NCBI RefSeq assembly: GCF_030246845.1
Contig: NZ_CP126889.1
Location: 4,335,001-4,399,000, forward strand
Length of the DNA stretch: 64,000 nt
From: Enhydrobacter sp.
GTDB taxonomy: Bacteria > Pseudomonadota > Alphaproteobacteria > Reyranellales > Reyranellaceae
Reading direction: 5' to 3'
Shown: in pieces, positions 9,407 through 18,404 of the stretch
How the letters are laid out: each line of letters starts with the position of its first letter
Numbering within the stretch: position 1 is the first letter of the stretch
Translations under genes and position numbers: made by a program
Notes under the pieces: model-generated
Told to the model about the DNA's origin: nothing
The model's database searches: none
What the model saw: the letters and a program-made list of their open reading frames with translations, nothing else

Positions 9407-11560
9407 TCACGGTCGGCGCAGGACCTGCACGGTGACGGCGCTCGAGCGCCCCGCCTGGTCGACCACGGCGATGCGCGCCTGACCGCTGCCGTCGGGAGTC
9501 CAGGTCGCACCGTCGAGCGGCCGGCCGTCGATCAGCCAGCGCAGTCGGCCATCGCCGCCGTGAGCCGAAAGCGAGACCGCCTCGTGCACGTGCAGCTCGA
9601 GGCGGGCGCCGGCTGGCGGATAGGCGATGCGCGGGCCGCCGGCCATGTCGGCGGTCGGCCCCAGCCTCTGTAGGCGCGGCGGCAGGTCGTGCCAGCTCGC
9701 GACGCGCAGGACATCGTCCGGCGGAGGAATTGCGCGATTGTCCTCCGCGGGCAGGCGATCGAAGGCCTTGAGCACGATCGGCAGAGCGGCGAGGCGTCCG
9801 ATCTGCCCCGGACGTGTCGTGCCGTCGGCGTGTCCCACCCAGACCACCACCGTCCAGTTGGCCGTGAAGCCCACCGCCCAGGCGTCGCGGAAGCCGGCCG
9901 AGGTGCCGGTCTTGTAGGCGATGCGCCGCTCGCGCAAGGCCACGGGCAGCGAGGCGAAGCCGTCGGGCAACGGCGCGTCGACGAGGATGTCGGCGACGTA
10001 CCAGGCCGCCGCCGGGCCGAGCAGGCGGACCGGCGCGGCAGGCGGTGCGTCGCGCCGCACACGAGGTGGCGCGAACAGGCCGCCATTCGCCAGTCCGGAA
10101 TAGAGGCCGGCCATTTCCAATGGCGATATCGCGAGGCTGCCCAACGCCATGCCGAGCGAATCGCCGGGATCGCCGCGCGGCAGAATCGGATTCGCGCCGG
10201 CCGCGCGCAGGGTGGCGAGGAAACGCTCGGGTCCGACGCGCTCGAGCGCCAGCACGGCCGGCACGTTCAGCGACTGCTGCAACGCCCGGCGCACCGTCAC
10301 GGCGCCCATGTGGCCGTGATCGAAATTGCGCGGCTGCCAGGCCTTGAAGCGCACCGGCACGTCCTCGATCAGCGATTCGGGATGCAGCCGGCGATCGTCG
10401 AAGGCGAGGGCATAGATCAGGGGCTTCAGTGCCGACCCGGGCGAGCGATGGGCGCGCACCAGATCGACCTGGCCGGCGCGACCGAAGTAGTTGGCCCCGC
10501 TCACCCAGGCGACCACGCCGCCGGTGCGATTGTCGACGGCGACCAGTGCGATGTCGGCGTCGTCGGGCGTCTGATGACGCTCCTCGCGCACCAGCCGGGC
10601 GAAGGTCTCCTGCAGGTCGAAGCGCAGGGTGGTGGGAACGACCGTGCCGGGCGACGAGGCGGCGAGCCGCGCCGCGAGATGCGGCGCGGCCATCGGCAGG
10701 GCGAGCCGGCGATCTGGTACCGCCTCGCTTTCGGCGCGCTCGAAGGAGGCGCGATCGATCGCACCATGTTCGAGTCCACGTACCAGAACCCGGTTACGGC
10801 CGAGATGCGCGGAATTGGGGGCGCGATCGGGCCGGCGCCGCTCGGGCGATTGCGGGAGCGCCACCAGCAGCGCCGCCTGCGCCGCGATGAGCTGCCGCGG
10901 CTCCTTGCCGAAATAGGCGAACGAGGCGGCGCGCACGCCTTCGAGGTTGCCGCCCATCGGCGCCAGCGTGAGATAGATCGCCAGGATCTCGCGCTTGGAA
11001 TAGCGCCATTCGAGTTGCAGGGCGCGCGCCGACTGGATCGCCTTGGCGAGCAGGCTGCGCCGGCGCGGCTCGAGGAGCCGTGCGGCCTGCATCGACAGCG
11101 TCGAGGCGCCCGAGACGATATGTCCGCGCCCGATCCACTGTCCGGCGGCGCGGACCATCGCTATCGGGTCGACGCCCCAATGCTCGTCGAAGCGGCGATC
11201 CTCGTAGGCCTTGAGCAGCGCGAGATAGACCGGATCGACGTCGTCGACGGTGGTCCTGAGCCGCCACTTGCCGTCCGCCGTGAGAAAGGCGCGCAGCAGG
11301 CGCCCGTTGGCATCGACGATTTCGGTCGATCGCATGCGATAGCGCGAGAGATCGGGCGGGAACAGCCGGTCGAGGACAAGCGCCGACGTCGCCGTGAGCG
11401 CCATGGCCAGTGACAGCCCGATCGCGGTTCGCTTTGCTGCCGTACAAGCTTTCGGCGTCATCCCGAGCGCAGCGAGGGATCCTTGTTTCAGGCGGCGAAG
11501 AAAGATCCCTCGCTTCGCTCGGGATGACACGGCTGAAAGAAGATCGCCAATGTGGCTCAT
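9407..11560 (-). CDS. pbpC: Penicillin-binding protein 1C (bifunctional transglycosylase/transpeptidase)
   Basis: 717 residues from the ATG at 11560, which overlaps the yfaS stop (ATGA). A signal-anchor helix is at about 46-63. The GT51 domain has catalytic Glu120 in YEDRRFDEHWG and GASTLSMQAARLLEP. The transpeptidase has S376 in SPGSALKP, SLN in QQSLNVPAV and KTG in YKTGTSAGF. A C-terminal penicillin-binding-associated beta domain ends the protein. It polymerises and cross-links peptidoglycan in the periplasm. Residues 11-35 (SSRAKRGIF to LAALGMT) are the translated palindromic repeat, so a repeat copy has been absorbed in frame before the membrane anchor. An internal start (ATG for Met34 or Met53) would avoid it. 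Confidence 0.88.
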   Translation of the reverse strand: MSHIGDLLSAVSSRAKRGIFLRRLKQGSLAALGMTPKACTAAKRTAIGLSLAMALTATSALVLDRLFPPDLSRYRMRSTEIVDANGRLLRAFLTADGKWRLRTTVDDVDPVYLALLKAYEDRRFDEHWGVDPIAMVRAAGQWIGRGHIVSGASTLSMQAARLLEPRRRSLLAKAIQSARALQLEWRYSKREILAIYLTLAPMGGNLEGVRAASFAYFGKEPRQLIAAQAALLVALPQSPERRRPDRAPNSAHLGRNRVLVRGLEHGAIDRASFERAESEAVPDRRLALPMAAPHLAARLAASSPGTVVPTTLRFDLQETFARLVREERHQTPDDADIALVAVDNRTGGVVAWVSGANYFGRAGQVDLVRAHRSPGSALKPLIYALAFDDRRLHPESLIEDVPVRFKAWQPRNFDHGHMGAVTVRRALQQSLNVPAVLALERVGPERFLATLRAAGANPILPRGDPGDSLGMALGSLAISPLEMAGLYSGLANGGLFAPPRVRRDAPPAAPVRLLGPAAAWYVADILVDAPLPDGFASLPVALRERRIAYKTGTSAGFRDAWAVGFTANWTVVVWVGHADGTTRPGQIGRLAALPIVLKAFDRLPAEDNRAIPPPDDVLRVASWHDLPPRLQRLGPTADMAGGPRIAYPPAGARLELHVHEAVSLSAHGGDGRLRWLIDGRPLDGATWTPDGSGQARIAVVDQAGRSSAVTVQVLRRP
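11456..11530. repeat. Palindromic repeat copy lying inside the pbpC reading frame
   Basis: The core GTCATCCCGAGCGCAGCGAG to CTTCGCTCGGGATGACAC is nearly symmetric and matches the copy at 17131 closely. Unlike other copies it lacks the block A flank. It is within codons about 11-35 of pbpC, read on the minus strand, without breaking the frame. Confidence 0.88.
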
Positions 11561-14500
11561 CGCGGCGCGATCGTCACACGGCCCATCGCGGTGCGGCCGT
11601 AGAAGCGCGGCGCATACATGTCGGAGACCTGCGCGGCGGGAAGGGCGAAGCTGCCCGGCGTGACGGCGCGCGCGATGTAGGCGACGTGGAAGCCGTAGCC
11701 GGGCATTTCGCCCGGATAGTCCCACCAGTTGCGGTAGGGCCGCTTGCCGAGGTCGAAGGCGGCGAAGAAGCGGTCGTCGCGCGCCTCGGTGATGCGCGTC
11801 GGCGTGAGCTCCGACAGGAACGGGAAGGATTTGACCGTGTCGTCGTTCAGCACCGATTCGATCTCCAGTCCCGCCGGCAGGAGGTCGAGCAGCACCGCCT
11901 CGTGGTAGCCGCCCTCGAGGTTGCGGCCGTCGAGCGAGACGATGACGCGGTCGTTCTGCCGAAGATGCGCGAGGTCGGCCGGCTGGCCGTCGAGCGTGTA
12001 GTAGCTGCGCTCGACCGAGAGACCTTGCGCCGCGGCCGGCTGCGGATCCTTCGGCACGCCGCGGGCCGTGACCTGCAGCCAGACCGGCTTGTCGCCGTCG
12101 TTCCGTATGTGCAGGCCGCGCGCCAGTGACGCGGCATCCGGGTTGAGCACCGCCGGCTCGCTGGTCGACTTCTTCGACTGGCCGTCGACCGAATAGGCAA
12201 GCTCGCCGCCACCGCCCAGCGCCCTGGCGGCCAGCACAAGCCAGGCCTGCTCCTGGGTCGTGGTCTGGTCGACACGCGCCGCGAGACGCTCGCGTACCGA
12301 GCCCACGACCGCGGCCAGACCCTCGCGGCCGGCCGCCTCCGAGGCGAGCGCCAGCAGGCCGGCCCGGTCGCGCAGCGACGAGCCGTAGTAGTCGTGCGGA
12401 TCGCGGTCGTTGAGGTGGCTCTGCGCCATGCCGAAGGCGAGCCGCGCACGGCCGGGCTCTCCCACGAGATTGAGCGCGGCGGCGAGTTGGGCCCAGGCCA
12501 GGCCGCCGCGGATGTCCTTCGCGTGCGTGTCCTGGAAGTAGCGGACTCGGCCGGGATCGGCGAGACCTGCCTTGGCCAGCACGTACCAGGCATAGGCCTG
12601 CGCGTTGGCCGACATCTTCTCGGCCGAGCGGTTGAGCCAGGTGAGGCCGCGTTGCAGCGAGGCGGCCGGCACCGCCATCTGATGCTCGCGCGCCCGCACC
12701 AGGAAATCGAACGCATAGACCTGCAGCCATTCCGCCGCCGGCGTCGAGAAGGGGCCCCACATGCCGAACGAGCCATCGCTCATCTGCATGTCGACGATGC
12801 GATAGATCGCATCCTGCACGCGATCGGCGATCCTGGGATCGGCCGGTCCGTAACCGAGCAGGGCGACGTCGTTGTAATAAAGCAGCGGCAGGGCGCGGCT
12901 GGTCGTCTGCTCGATGCAGCCGAAGGGATACTTGTCGAGCGCGCGCAACAGCGCCGCCACGTCGATTCCCGGCACGCGCGACAGCGCCACGCTGACCACC
13001 GGCGTTCCGGCGGCGAACCCCGATGTCAGCTCGCGATCGACGACGAGCTCGCGCCCGGGATCGAGCTGCGTCACGGTGTCGACCGCGCTCGGCGTCTGCG
13101 CCGCCCGCACCTGGATGTCCCAGTCGCGGCGGACCGAGAAGCCGTTCGGCCCGGAAACGGCAACGGCGACCTTCCCCAGCCCCGTCTCGCCCGCATGCAG
13201 GGGCCAGGTGGCGAGAACGCGCTGGTTGGCCTCGAGATGGCGCGTCTGTGCAATCTGTCCATCGAACGACACCGAGCCGCTCGCTTCGAGCGTGACCTTG
13301 TAGTCGCCGGGCGCGCCCTCGACATTGTGCAGCGACAGCGCGAGCCGCCCCCGGTCGCCCGGTGCGAGGAAGCGCGGCAGGACGACGTCGGCGGTGACGG
13401 CATCGCGCACGATCAGCTTCGCCTCGCCCGAGCCGACCTTGTCCTTGTCGTAGGCCACGGCCATCAGCCGGAGCTGGCCGACGAAGTCGGGAATATCGAG
13501 CGCGATCTTGGCGTCGCCCTTGTCGTCCAGCTTCACCGGCCCGCTGAACAGGGCCACGGTGCGCGTCGGCACGATGTCGAGGCCGCCGATGTCGCCCGAG
13601 TCGCCGCCGCTGCGGATGCGTCCCAGGTCGTCGGCGCGCGTGTCGAGCAGGCGGCCATAGTCGTCGCGCATGTCGAGGCCGAGACGGCGCTTGCCGAAGT
13701 AGTATCCGGCCGGATCGGGCGTGCGATAGCGCGTGAGCTGCAGGATGCCTTCGTCGACCGCGGCCAGGGTCACGAAGGCTGCCGGTCCCTGTGCATTGGC
13801 GACATGGATCGGCACCTCGATCCTCTGCCGCGGCTCGACCTTCTCGGGGGCGTCGAGCCGGACCGCGAGCGTGCGCGGCGCCGGGTCGAGGCCGAGCCAG
13901 ACCGCACCGACGGCACGTGTCGGCGTGTGGTTGGACGGCGTGGCCAGCGGGCGCCAGGCTGTCACCAGCGCGTAGACGCCGGCGCCCCATTCGGCCTTCA
14001 CCGGCACCTCGACGGTCGTTCCTCCCGGCGCAACCTTTGCCATGATGGTGTCGACGATGCGGTCGGTGGCGATGGCGATCAGCGCCTCGCCGGCGAACGG
14101 CGCTTCCAGCCGGACCTTCGCCGTATCGCCCGGCTTGTAGCTCTGCCGGTCGCTCGCGACCTTGAGCATGTCGGGGGCGGGCTCGCTGTCGTCGCTGCCG
14201 CCGTACCAGCCGACATAGAAGCTCATGCTGCTCGCCGCCTGGCTCTCGCGGTCGCCGACCGTGAGCTTGTACGAGCCCCAGGGCAGCCGCCGCGACAGGC
14301 GCACCGGCTTCCCAGCGTCAAGGGCCAGCGTGTCGGCGGCGACGGTCCGCTCGCTCACGATGGTCTGCCAGTGCCATCGCCCCTCGCTCTGGTACCATTG
14401 GTAGGAATAGGTGATGCGCTCGATCTTGTAGTCGACCGCGGCGCGCGGGATCTGTTTGCCCTCGGCGTCGACCGCGACGAGGTCGAACTCGGTGTCGGCG

Positions 14501-16515
14501 CCTTCCGTGGCATAGCGGCCGTCGAAGGTCGGGCGGATGCCGATATAGACGTCGCGCGTGCGCAGCGGCAGGGTCTTGTCGGTCTTGGTGGCGCGACCGT
14601 TGCCGGGCTCGAACACCCGCACCTCGACCTGTGCCTTGAGCGGCAGCGCCGTGTCGGGAACCTTCTCGCCCGACCATTCGAGCGTCGACTTGCCCTTGTC
14701 GTCGGTGTCGGGCGCGGTGAGAGTGATGAGCGGCGGCTCGAACTTGCGCTTCGCATTCTCGAGACCGAACGTATAGGGGATGAAAGCAGGGAAAGGCTGA
14801 TCGTCGATGCTGACGCGCAGGTCGCTTTCGACCGTGAGGCCCGCGGCCGGCGCACCATAGAGGAAGTCGGCGGCGATCCTGAAACTGTTGGTCCTGCCCG
14901 TACGCAGCAGCGGCGCGTCGGTGTCCAACTCGACCTTGAGCTTCTCGGGCACGAAATCCTCGACCGAGAACTCGACCCGGCCGACCGGCGGCGCCTTGGG
15001 ATCGATGCTGGCGGTCACCGACCAGCGGCCGCGGCGCGAGGATTTGGGCAGCGGGATTGCCTGGTAGAGCGCGCCCGAGGCGCCGAGGGCGAGCGTGTAT
15101 TTGGTGAACTCGGTGCCATCGGGCCGCTTCACCGACAGCGTCACCGGGATGTCCTTCAGGGCGTGCGCCGCCTCGTCACGCAGCATCGCCATGAGCTGGA
15201 CCGTCTCGCCCGGCCGATAGACGCCGCGCTCGGTATAGAGGAAGGCATCGACCGGCCCAGGCTGGGCGCGGCCGTCGACGCCGCGGTCTGAAAGGTCGAA
15301 GGCCGCCTTGGTGAGTTCGAGGCGCGAGAATTCCTGTTTCGCCGGATCGGTCACCATGACGGCGACCGGCTCGGCGGCGCCGCGACCCTTCAGGAGACCG
15401 GCGGCGAAGGTCGCGCGCCCGTCGGCGGCGGTGACGGCCCTGGCAATGGGCTCGTTGCCGCGCGAGAGCAGGGTGACGTCGAGGCCGGGCAGCGGCGTGG
15501 CGCTCTGCAGCGAGCGCGCGAACACGTCGAGGCCGTCGCGGCCATCGAAGGTGGTGAGCGCGATGTCGGTATCGACCACCCACATGCCGGCCAGGGCGCC
15601 CCTGGGCATGTCGTCGTCATAGTCGCTGCCTGCTTTCGGCGGCGGCTGGGCGGCGTCCCACACCACGACGAAATAGGCACCGGGCTTCCAGCCCTCGATC
15701 GTCTCACGGATCGGGAAGGCGGTGACCGAGGCCTGGTTCAGGACGTTGCGCACCTCCATGGTTCCGCGCCATTGCAGGGTGCCGTTGTCGCCGTTCAGCC
15801 ACGAGCGCAGCGTCCAGCCTTGCGTCGTCGGCTTGCCGCCGGGGAAGTTCGAATCGGCATACTCGCTGATGAAACGGTCGAGGCCGCGCTCGTTCACGCG
15901 ATAGACCGCGATGCCCACTTTGCTGACGTTGACGGTGGTGACCGGCAGGCCGACGGCAGCGCCGCGCGGCAGGATGAAGCCGCGGCCGGGCAGCGACACC
16001 ACCGCGGGGCGGGCGCCGAGCGCCACATCGACCTTCTGCTCGGCGTCGAGCTTGCCGCCGTCCCTGGCCGGCAATCCCGCGAGCAGCCGCACCGCGTAGT
16101 CCCGGCCATAATCCAGGCCGCCGATGCAGAGCTTGTCGTCCACGACGTGCAGCGCCGTCTTCGCCTCGGGCGCGATGCGGACATAGTCCTCGTACCGGAC
16201 CGAGCCGGTGCCGGCGAGCGGCTTGTTGAAGAAGAGGCAGGCCTCGCCCTCGACCTTGGAGCCGTCGATGCCGAGACGCCGGTAGGCAAAGGGCTCGTCC
16301 GGCGCGGCGGCGGGCTTGGGCAGGGCCACGGGCGCCGTGTCTGCGCTGTTCGTCGCGGTCGGCGGCGTCGACGCCTTGGCAGGCGCCTCGGTGGACGCGA
16401 CGACCGGCGGGGAGGGACGATCGATCGAGTCGCCAGGTCGGCCGATCAAATAGCCCGCGATGCCCGAGCCCAGCATCAGGACGACCACCAGGGCGACAAG
16501 GGTCGATCGCGACAT
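11557..16515 (-). CDS. yfaS: Bacterial alpha-2-macroglobulin, YfaS type
   Basis: 1652 residues, the usual length. One N-terminal membrane helix (about 6-25, LVALVVVLMLGSGIAGYLIG) is followed by macroglobulin-like domains (including VYRPGETVQLMAML) and a thioester domain with intact C1200-I-E-Q1203 in YPFGCIEQTTSR. The family is a periplasmic protease trap that works with PBP1C, which repairs peptidoglycan. There is no lipobox cysteine, unlike E. coli YfaS, so it should be anchored by the helix. GGGGAG seven bases before the ATG supports the start. The stop overlaps the pbpC ATG, so the two are translationally coupled. Confidence 0.93.
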   Translation of the reverse strand: MSRSTLVALVVVLMLGSGIAGYLIGRPGDSIDRPSPPVVASTEAPAKASTPPTATNSADTAPVALPKPAAAPDEPFAYRRLGIDGSKVEGEACLFFNKPLAGTGSVRYEDYVRIAPEAKTALHVVDDKLCIGGLDYGRDYAVRLLAGLPARDGGKLDAEQKVDVALGARPAVVSLPGRGFILPRGAAVGLPVTTVNVSKVGIAVYRVNERGLDRFISEYADSNFPGGKPTTQGWTLRSWLNGDNGTLQWRGTMEVRNVLNQASVTAFPIRETIEGWKPGAYFVVVWDAAQPPPKAGSDYDDDMPRGALAGMWVVDTDIALTTFDGRDGLDVFARSLQSATPLPGLDVTLLSRGNEPIARAVTAADGRATFAAGLLKGRGAAEPVAVMVTDPAKQEFSRLELTKAAFDLSDRGVDGRAQPGPVDAFLYTERGVYRPGETVQLMAMLRDEAAHALKDIPVTLSVKRPDGTEFTKYTLALGASGALYQAIPLPKSSRRGRWSVTASIDPKAPPVGRVEFSVEDFVPEKLKVELDTDAPLLRTGRTNSFRIAADFLYGAPAAGLTVESDLRVSIDDQPFPAFIPYTFGLENAKRKFEPPLITLTAPDTDDKGKSTLEWSGEKVPDTALPLKAQVEVRVFEPGNGRATKTDKTLPLRTRDVYIGIRPTFDGRYATEGADTEFDLVAVDAEGKQIPRAAVDYKIERITYSYQWYQSEGRWHWQTIVSERTVAADTLALDAGKPVRLSRRLPWGSYKLTVGDRESQAASSMSFYVGWYGGSDDSEPAPDMLKVASDRQSYKPGDTAKVRLEAPFAGEALIAIATDRIVDTIMAKVAPGGTTVEVPVKAEWGAGVYALVTAWRPLATPSNHTPTRAVGAVWLGLDPAPRTLAVRLDAPEKVEPRQRIEVPIHVANAQGPAAFVTLAAVDEGILQLTRYRTPDPAGYYFGKRRLGLDMRDDYGRLLDTRADDLGRIRSGGDSGDIGGLDIVPTRTVALFSGPVKLDDKGDAKIALDIPDFVGQLRLMAVAYDKDKVGSGEAKLIVRDAVTADVVLPRFLAPGDRGRLALSLHNVEGAPGDYKVTLEASGSVSFDGQIAQTRHLEANQRVLATWPLHAGETGLGKVAVAVSGPNGFSVRRDWDIQVRAAQTPSAVDTVTQLDPGRELVVDRELTSGFAAGTPVVSVALSRVPGIDVAALLRALDKYPFGCIEQTTSRALPLLYYNDVALLGYGPADPRIADRVQDAIYRIVDMQMSDGSFGMWGPFSTPAAEWLQVYAFDFLVRAREHQMAVPAASLQRGLTWLNRSAEKMSANAQAYAWYVLAKAGLADPGRVRYFQDTHAKDIRGGLAWAQLAAALNLVGEPGRARLAFGMAQSHLNDRDPHDYYGSSLRDRAGLLALASEAAGREGLAAVVGSVRERLAARVDQTTTQEQAWLVLAARALGGGGELAYSVDGQSKKSTSEPAVLNPDAASLARGLHIRNDGDKPVWLQVTARGVPKDPQPAAAQGLSVERSYYTLDGQPADLAHLRQNDRVIVSLDGRNLEGGYHEAVLLDLLPAGLEIESVLNDDTVKSFPFLSELTPTRITEARDDRFFAAFDLGKRPYRNWWDYPGEMPGYGFHVAYIARAVTPGSFALPAAQVSDMYAPRFYGRTAMGRVTIAPR

Positions 16516-16644
16516 GAATATACTCCCCTACAATATGACTCGAAACTTTATCGCGTCGATTGTGGAAGCGCTGTGGGTGGGAGCAAGCCCGCTGTGAATA
16601 AAGTCGCGCTGTGGCGCGGAGGACACGCCTGCTAATCAGCGGCC

Positions 16645-17076
16645 ATGGTCCTGCACCTCATCAAGCTCGCGGTCGGCGTCGACGATCTGGCCCACATGAA
16701 GAAGCTCCAGGCTGCCCGCCGCAAGCAGCGCCGGCAGGGGCCGCGCTCGCCGCACTGGGTCTATACGCGTCACATGCCGCGCCGGACCGAGGAGCTGCTG
16801 GCCGGCGGCTCGCTCTACTGGGTCGTGCGCGGCGTCATCCGCTGCCGCCAGGAGCTGGTGGGCTTCGACGAGGACTTCGACAAGGAGGAGGCGCACAAAT
16901 ACTGCCGCATCAAGGTGAGGCGTGCGCTGATCCCGACTGCGCCGCAGGCCTGCAAGGCGTTCCAGGGCTGGCGCTACCTCGATCCCGACCGCGCCCCGCC
17001 CGATCTCGCCGAGGGCGATACCGGCGACATGCCGATCGAGATGGCGGCCGAGCTGAAGCGATTGGGGCTGCTGTAG
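16645..17076 (+). CDS. DUF1489 family protein
   Basis: 143 residues, soluble, with no signal peptide. It matches the small alphaproteobacterial DUF1489 family: LHLIKLAVGVDDLAHM at the start, a central WVVRGVIRCRQELVGFDE, and RALIPTAPQACKAFQGWRYL. Family function is unknown. It is divergent from yfaS (129 bp between starts) and is followed by a full repeat copy, so it appears monocistronic. The ATG at 16645 is the first in frame. Confidence 0.8.
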   Translation: MVLHLIKLAVGVDDLAHMKKLQAARRKQRRQGPRSPHWVYTRHMPRRTEELLAGGSLYWVVRGVIRCRQELVGFDEDFDKEEAHKYCRIKVRRALIPTAPQACKAFQGWRYLDPDRAPPDLAEGDTGDMPIEMAAELKRLGLL

Positions 17077-17080
17077 GCTT

Positions 17081-17203
17081 ATCGGAGCGCCACTGGAACA
17101 AGAGACAAGAGCAGGCGCTCAGCCAGTGTCGTGTCATCCCGAGCGCAGCGAGGGATCTTTTGCAGCGCCGGCAAAGGATCCCTCGCTTCGCTCGGGATGA
17201 CAC
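17081..17203. repeat. Full palindromic repeat copy with partial block A
   Basis: Block A remnant TATCGGAGCGCCACTGGAAC and GAGACAAGAGCAGGC is followed by the core GTGTCATCCCGAGCGCAGCG (from 17131) and its partner CTTCGCTCGGGATGACAC (to 17203). A block-A-like piece (ATGAGCGCCGCGGGAGCGCG) also appears downstream at about 17264. It lies between the convergent DUF1489 and OmpA-like genes. Confidence 0.88.
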
Positions 17204-17297
17204 GGCCTTGCCAAAAGTACTTCTTCATCCACGAGGGTCCGCTCCTGGCCGGTGACGAACTGCATGAGCGCCGCGGGAGCGCGCCACTCCCTCGAGG

Positions 17298-18398
17298 TCA
17301 CCGGTTGGTGAGCTTGAGCTCGATGCGCCGGTTGCGGGCGTTGTCGGTGGCCGAGATCGGCTGGTACTGGCCATAGCCCGCGGCCACGAGGTGGTCGTAG
17401 GGGATGCCCTGCTTGTGCAGGAACTTCACGACCGCGATCGCGCGCGCCGCCGACAGCTCCCAGTTGGAGGGAAACTCGGCCGTGTTGATCGGCTTGGTGT
17501 CGGTGTGGCCGTCCACCTGCAGCACCCACTGGATGTCCTTCGGGATCTTGGCGCCGATCTCGAGCAGGCGCTGGGCGACGCTGGCGAGCTGCTTCTCGCC
17601 GCCGGGCTGCAGGTCGGCGGAGCCCGAGGGGAACAGCACTTCCGACTGGAACACGAAGCGGTCGCCCACGATCTGCACGTCGCGCTGCCCCGCCAGCGCC
17701 TGGCGCAGCTTGCCGAAGAACTCGGAGCGGTAGCGCGCCAGCTCCTCGACCTTGCTGGCAAGCGCCCGATTGAGCTTCTGGCCGAGATCGACGATCTGCG
17801 CCTGCTGGTCCTTGGCCTTGGCGTCGGCGGCGTCGAGCTGGGCGCTGAGCTTGGCGAGCTCGTCCTTCACCGACGCGAGCTCGGCGGCGAGCCGCACGAT
17901 GTTGGCTTTCTGCTCGGCCGACAGCTTCTCCTGGTCGCTGAGATCGGAGAAGAGCTTGCCCTTCTCGTCGTTGGCGGCGGCGAGCGCCGCGGCGAGCCGC
18001 GTCATCTCGAGCTTCTGCCGCTCCGACTCCTTCTGGAGGTCGAGGCTCTTGTCTTCCGCCACCTTGGCCGCCTGCTGCAGCGCCACGTTCGAGGTGCTGA
18101 GCTTGTCGCGCTCGGCCTTGAGCTGGCTGATCTGCAGGGTGAGCGCCGCCACGTCCTTCTGCAGATCCTCGGCCGACTTCTTCTGGAAGGAGAGCTGGTC
18201 GGCGAGCGTGCTCACCTGGCGGTTCAGCGCATCGATCGCCGAGTCGCGGTTGGACACGGCGTTCGACAGGGTGAACTGCGCCACGCTGAAGACCGAGATC
18301 AGGAAGATCATCACCATCAGGAGCGTGGTGAGCGCGTCGACATAACCCGGCCAGGTATAGTCGGCGGCGCCGGCGCGGCGGGCGGAGATGGCGGCCAT
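17298..18398 (-). CDS. OmpA/MotB-like peptidoglycan-binding stator subunit with long coiled coil
   Basis: 366 residues. One N-terminal helix (about 20-42, YVDALTTLLMVMIFLISVF) carries the aspartate expected of a MotB/ExbD-type ion-channel helix. A long coiled coil follows (about 50-230, rich in A, L, K, E and D), then a C-terminal OmpA-like domain (about 245-366) with VDGHTDTKPI and NARNRRIELKL for peptidoglycan binding. It lies six bases after the ExbB/MotA-like gene, giving a two-subunit ion-driven machine. The coiled coil is much longer than in MotB. Biological role unknown; related pairs include flagellar stators, Tol/Exb and the ZorAB part of Zorya. Confidence 0.85.
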   Translation of the reverse strand: MAAISARRAGAADYTWPGYVDALTTLLMVMIFLISVFSVAQFTLSNAVSNRDSAIDALNRQVSTLADQLSFQKKSAEDLQKDVAALTLQISQLKAERDKLSTSNVALQQAAKVAEDKSLDLQKESERQKLEMTRLAAALAAANDEKGKLFSDLSDQEKLSAEQKANIVRLAAELASVKDELAKLSAQLDAADAKAKDQQAQIVDLGQKLNRALASKVEELARYRSEFFGKLRQALAGQRDVQIVGDRFVFQSEVLFPSGSADLQPGGEKQLASVAQRLLEIGAKIPKDIQWVLQVDGHTDTKPINTAEFPSNWELSAARAIAVVKFLHKQGIPYDHLVAAGYGQYQPISATDNARNRRIELKLTNR

Positions 18399-18404
18399 GG
18401 CCGA

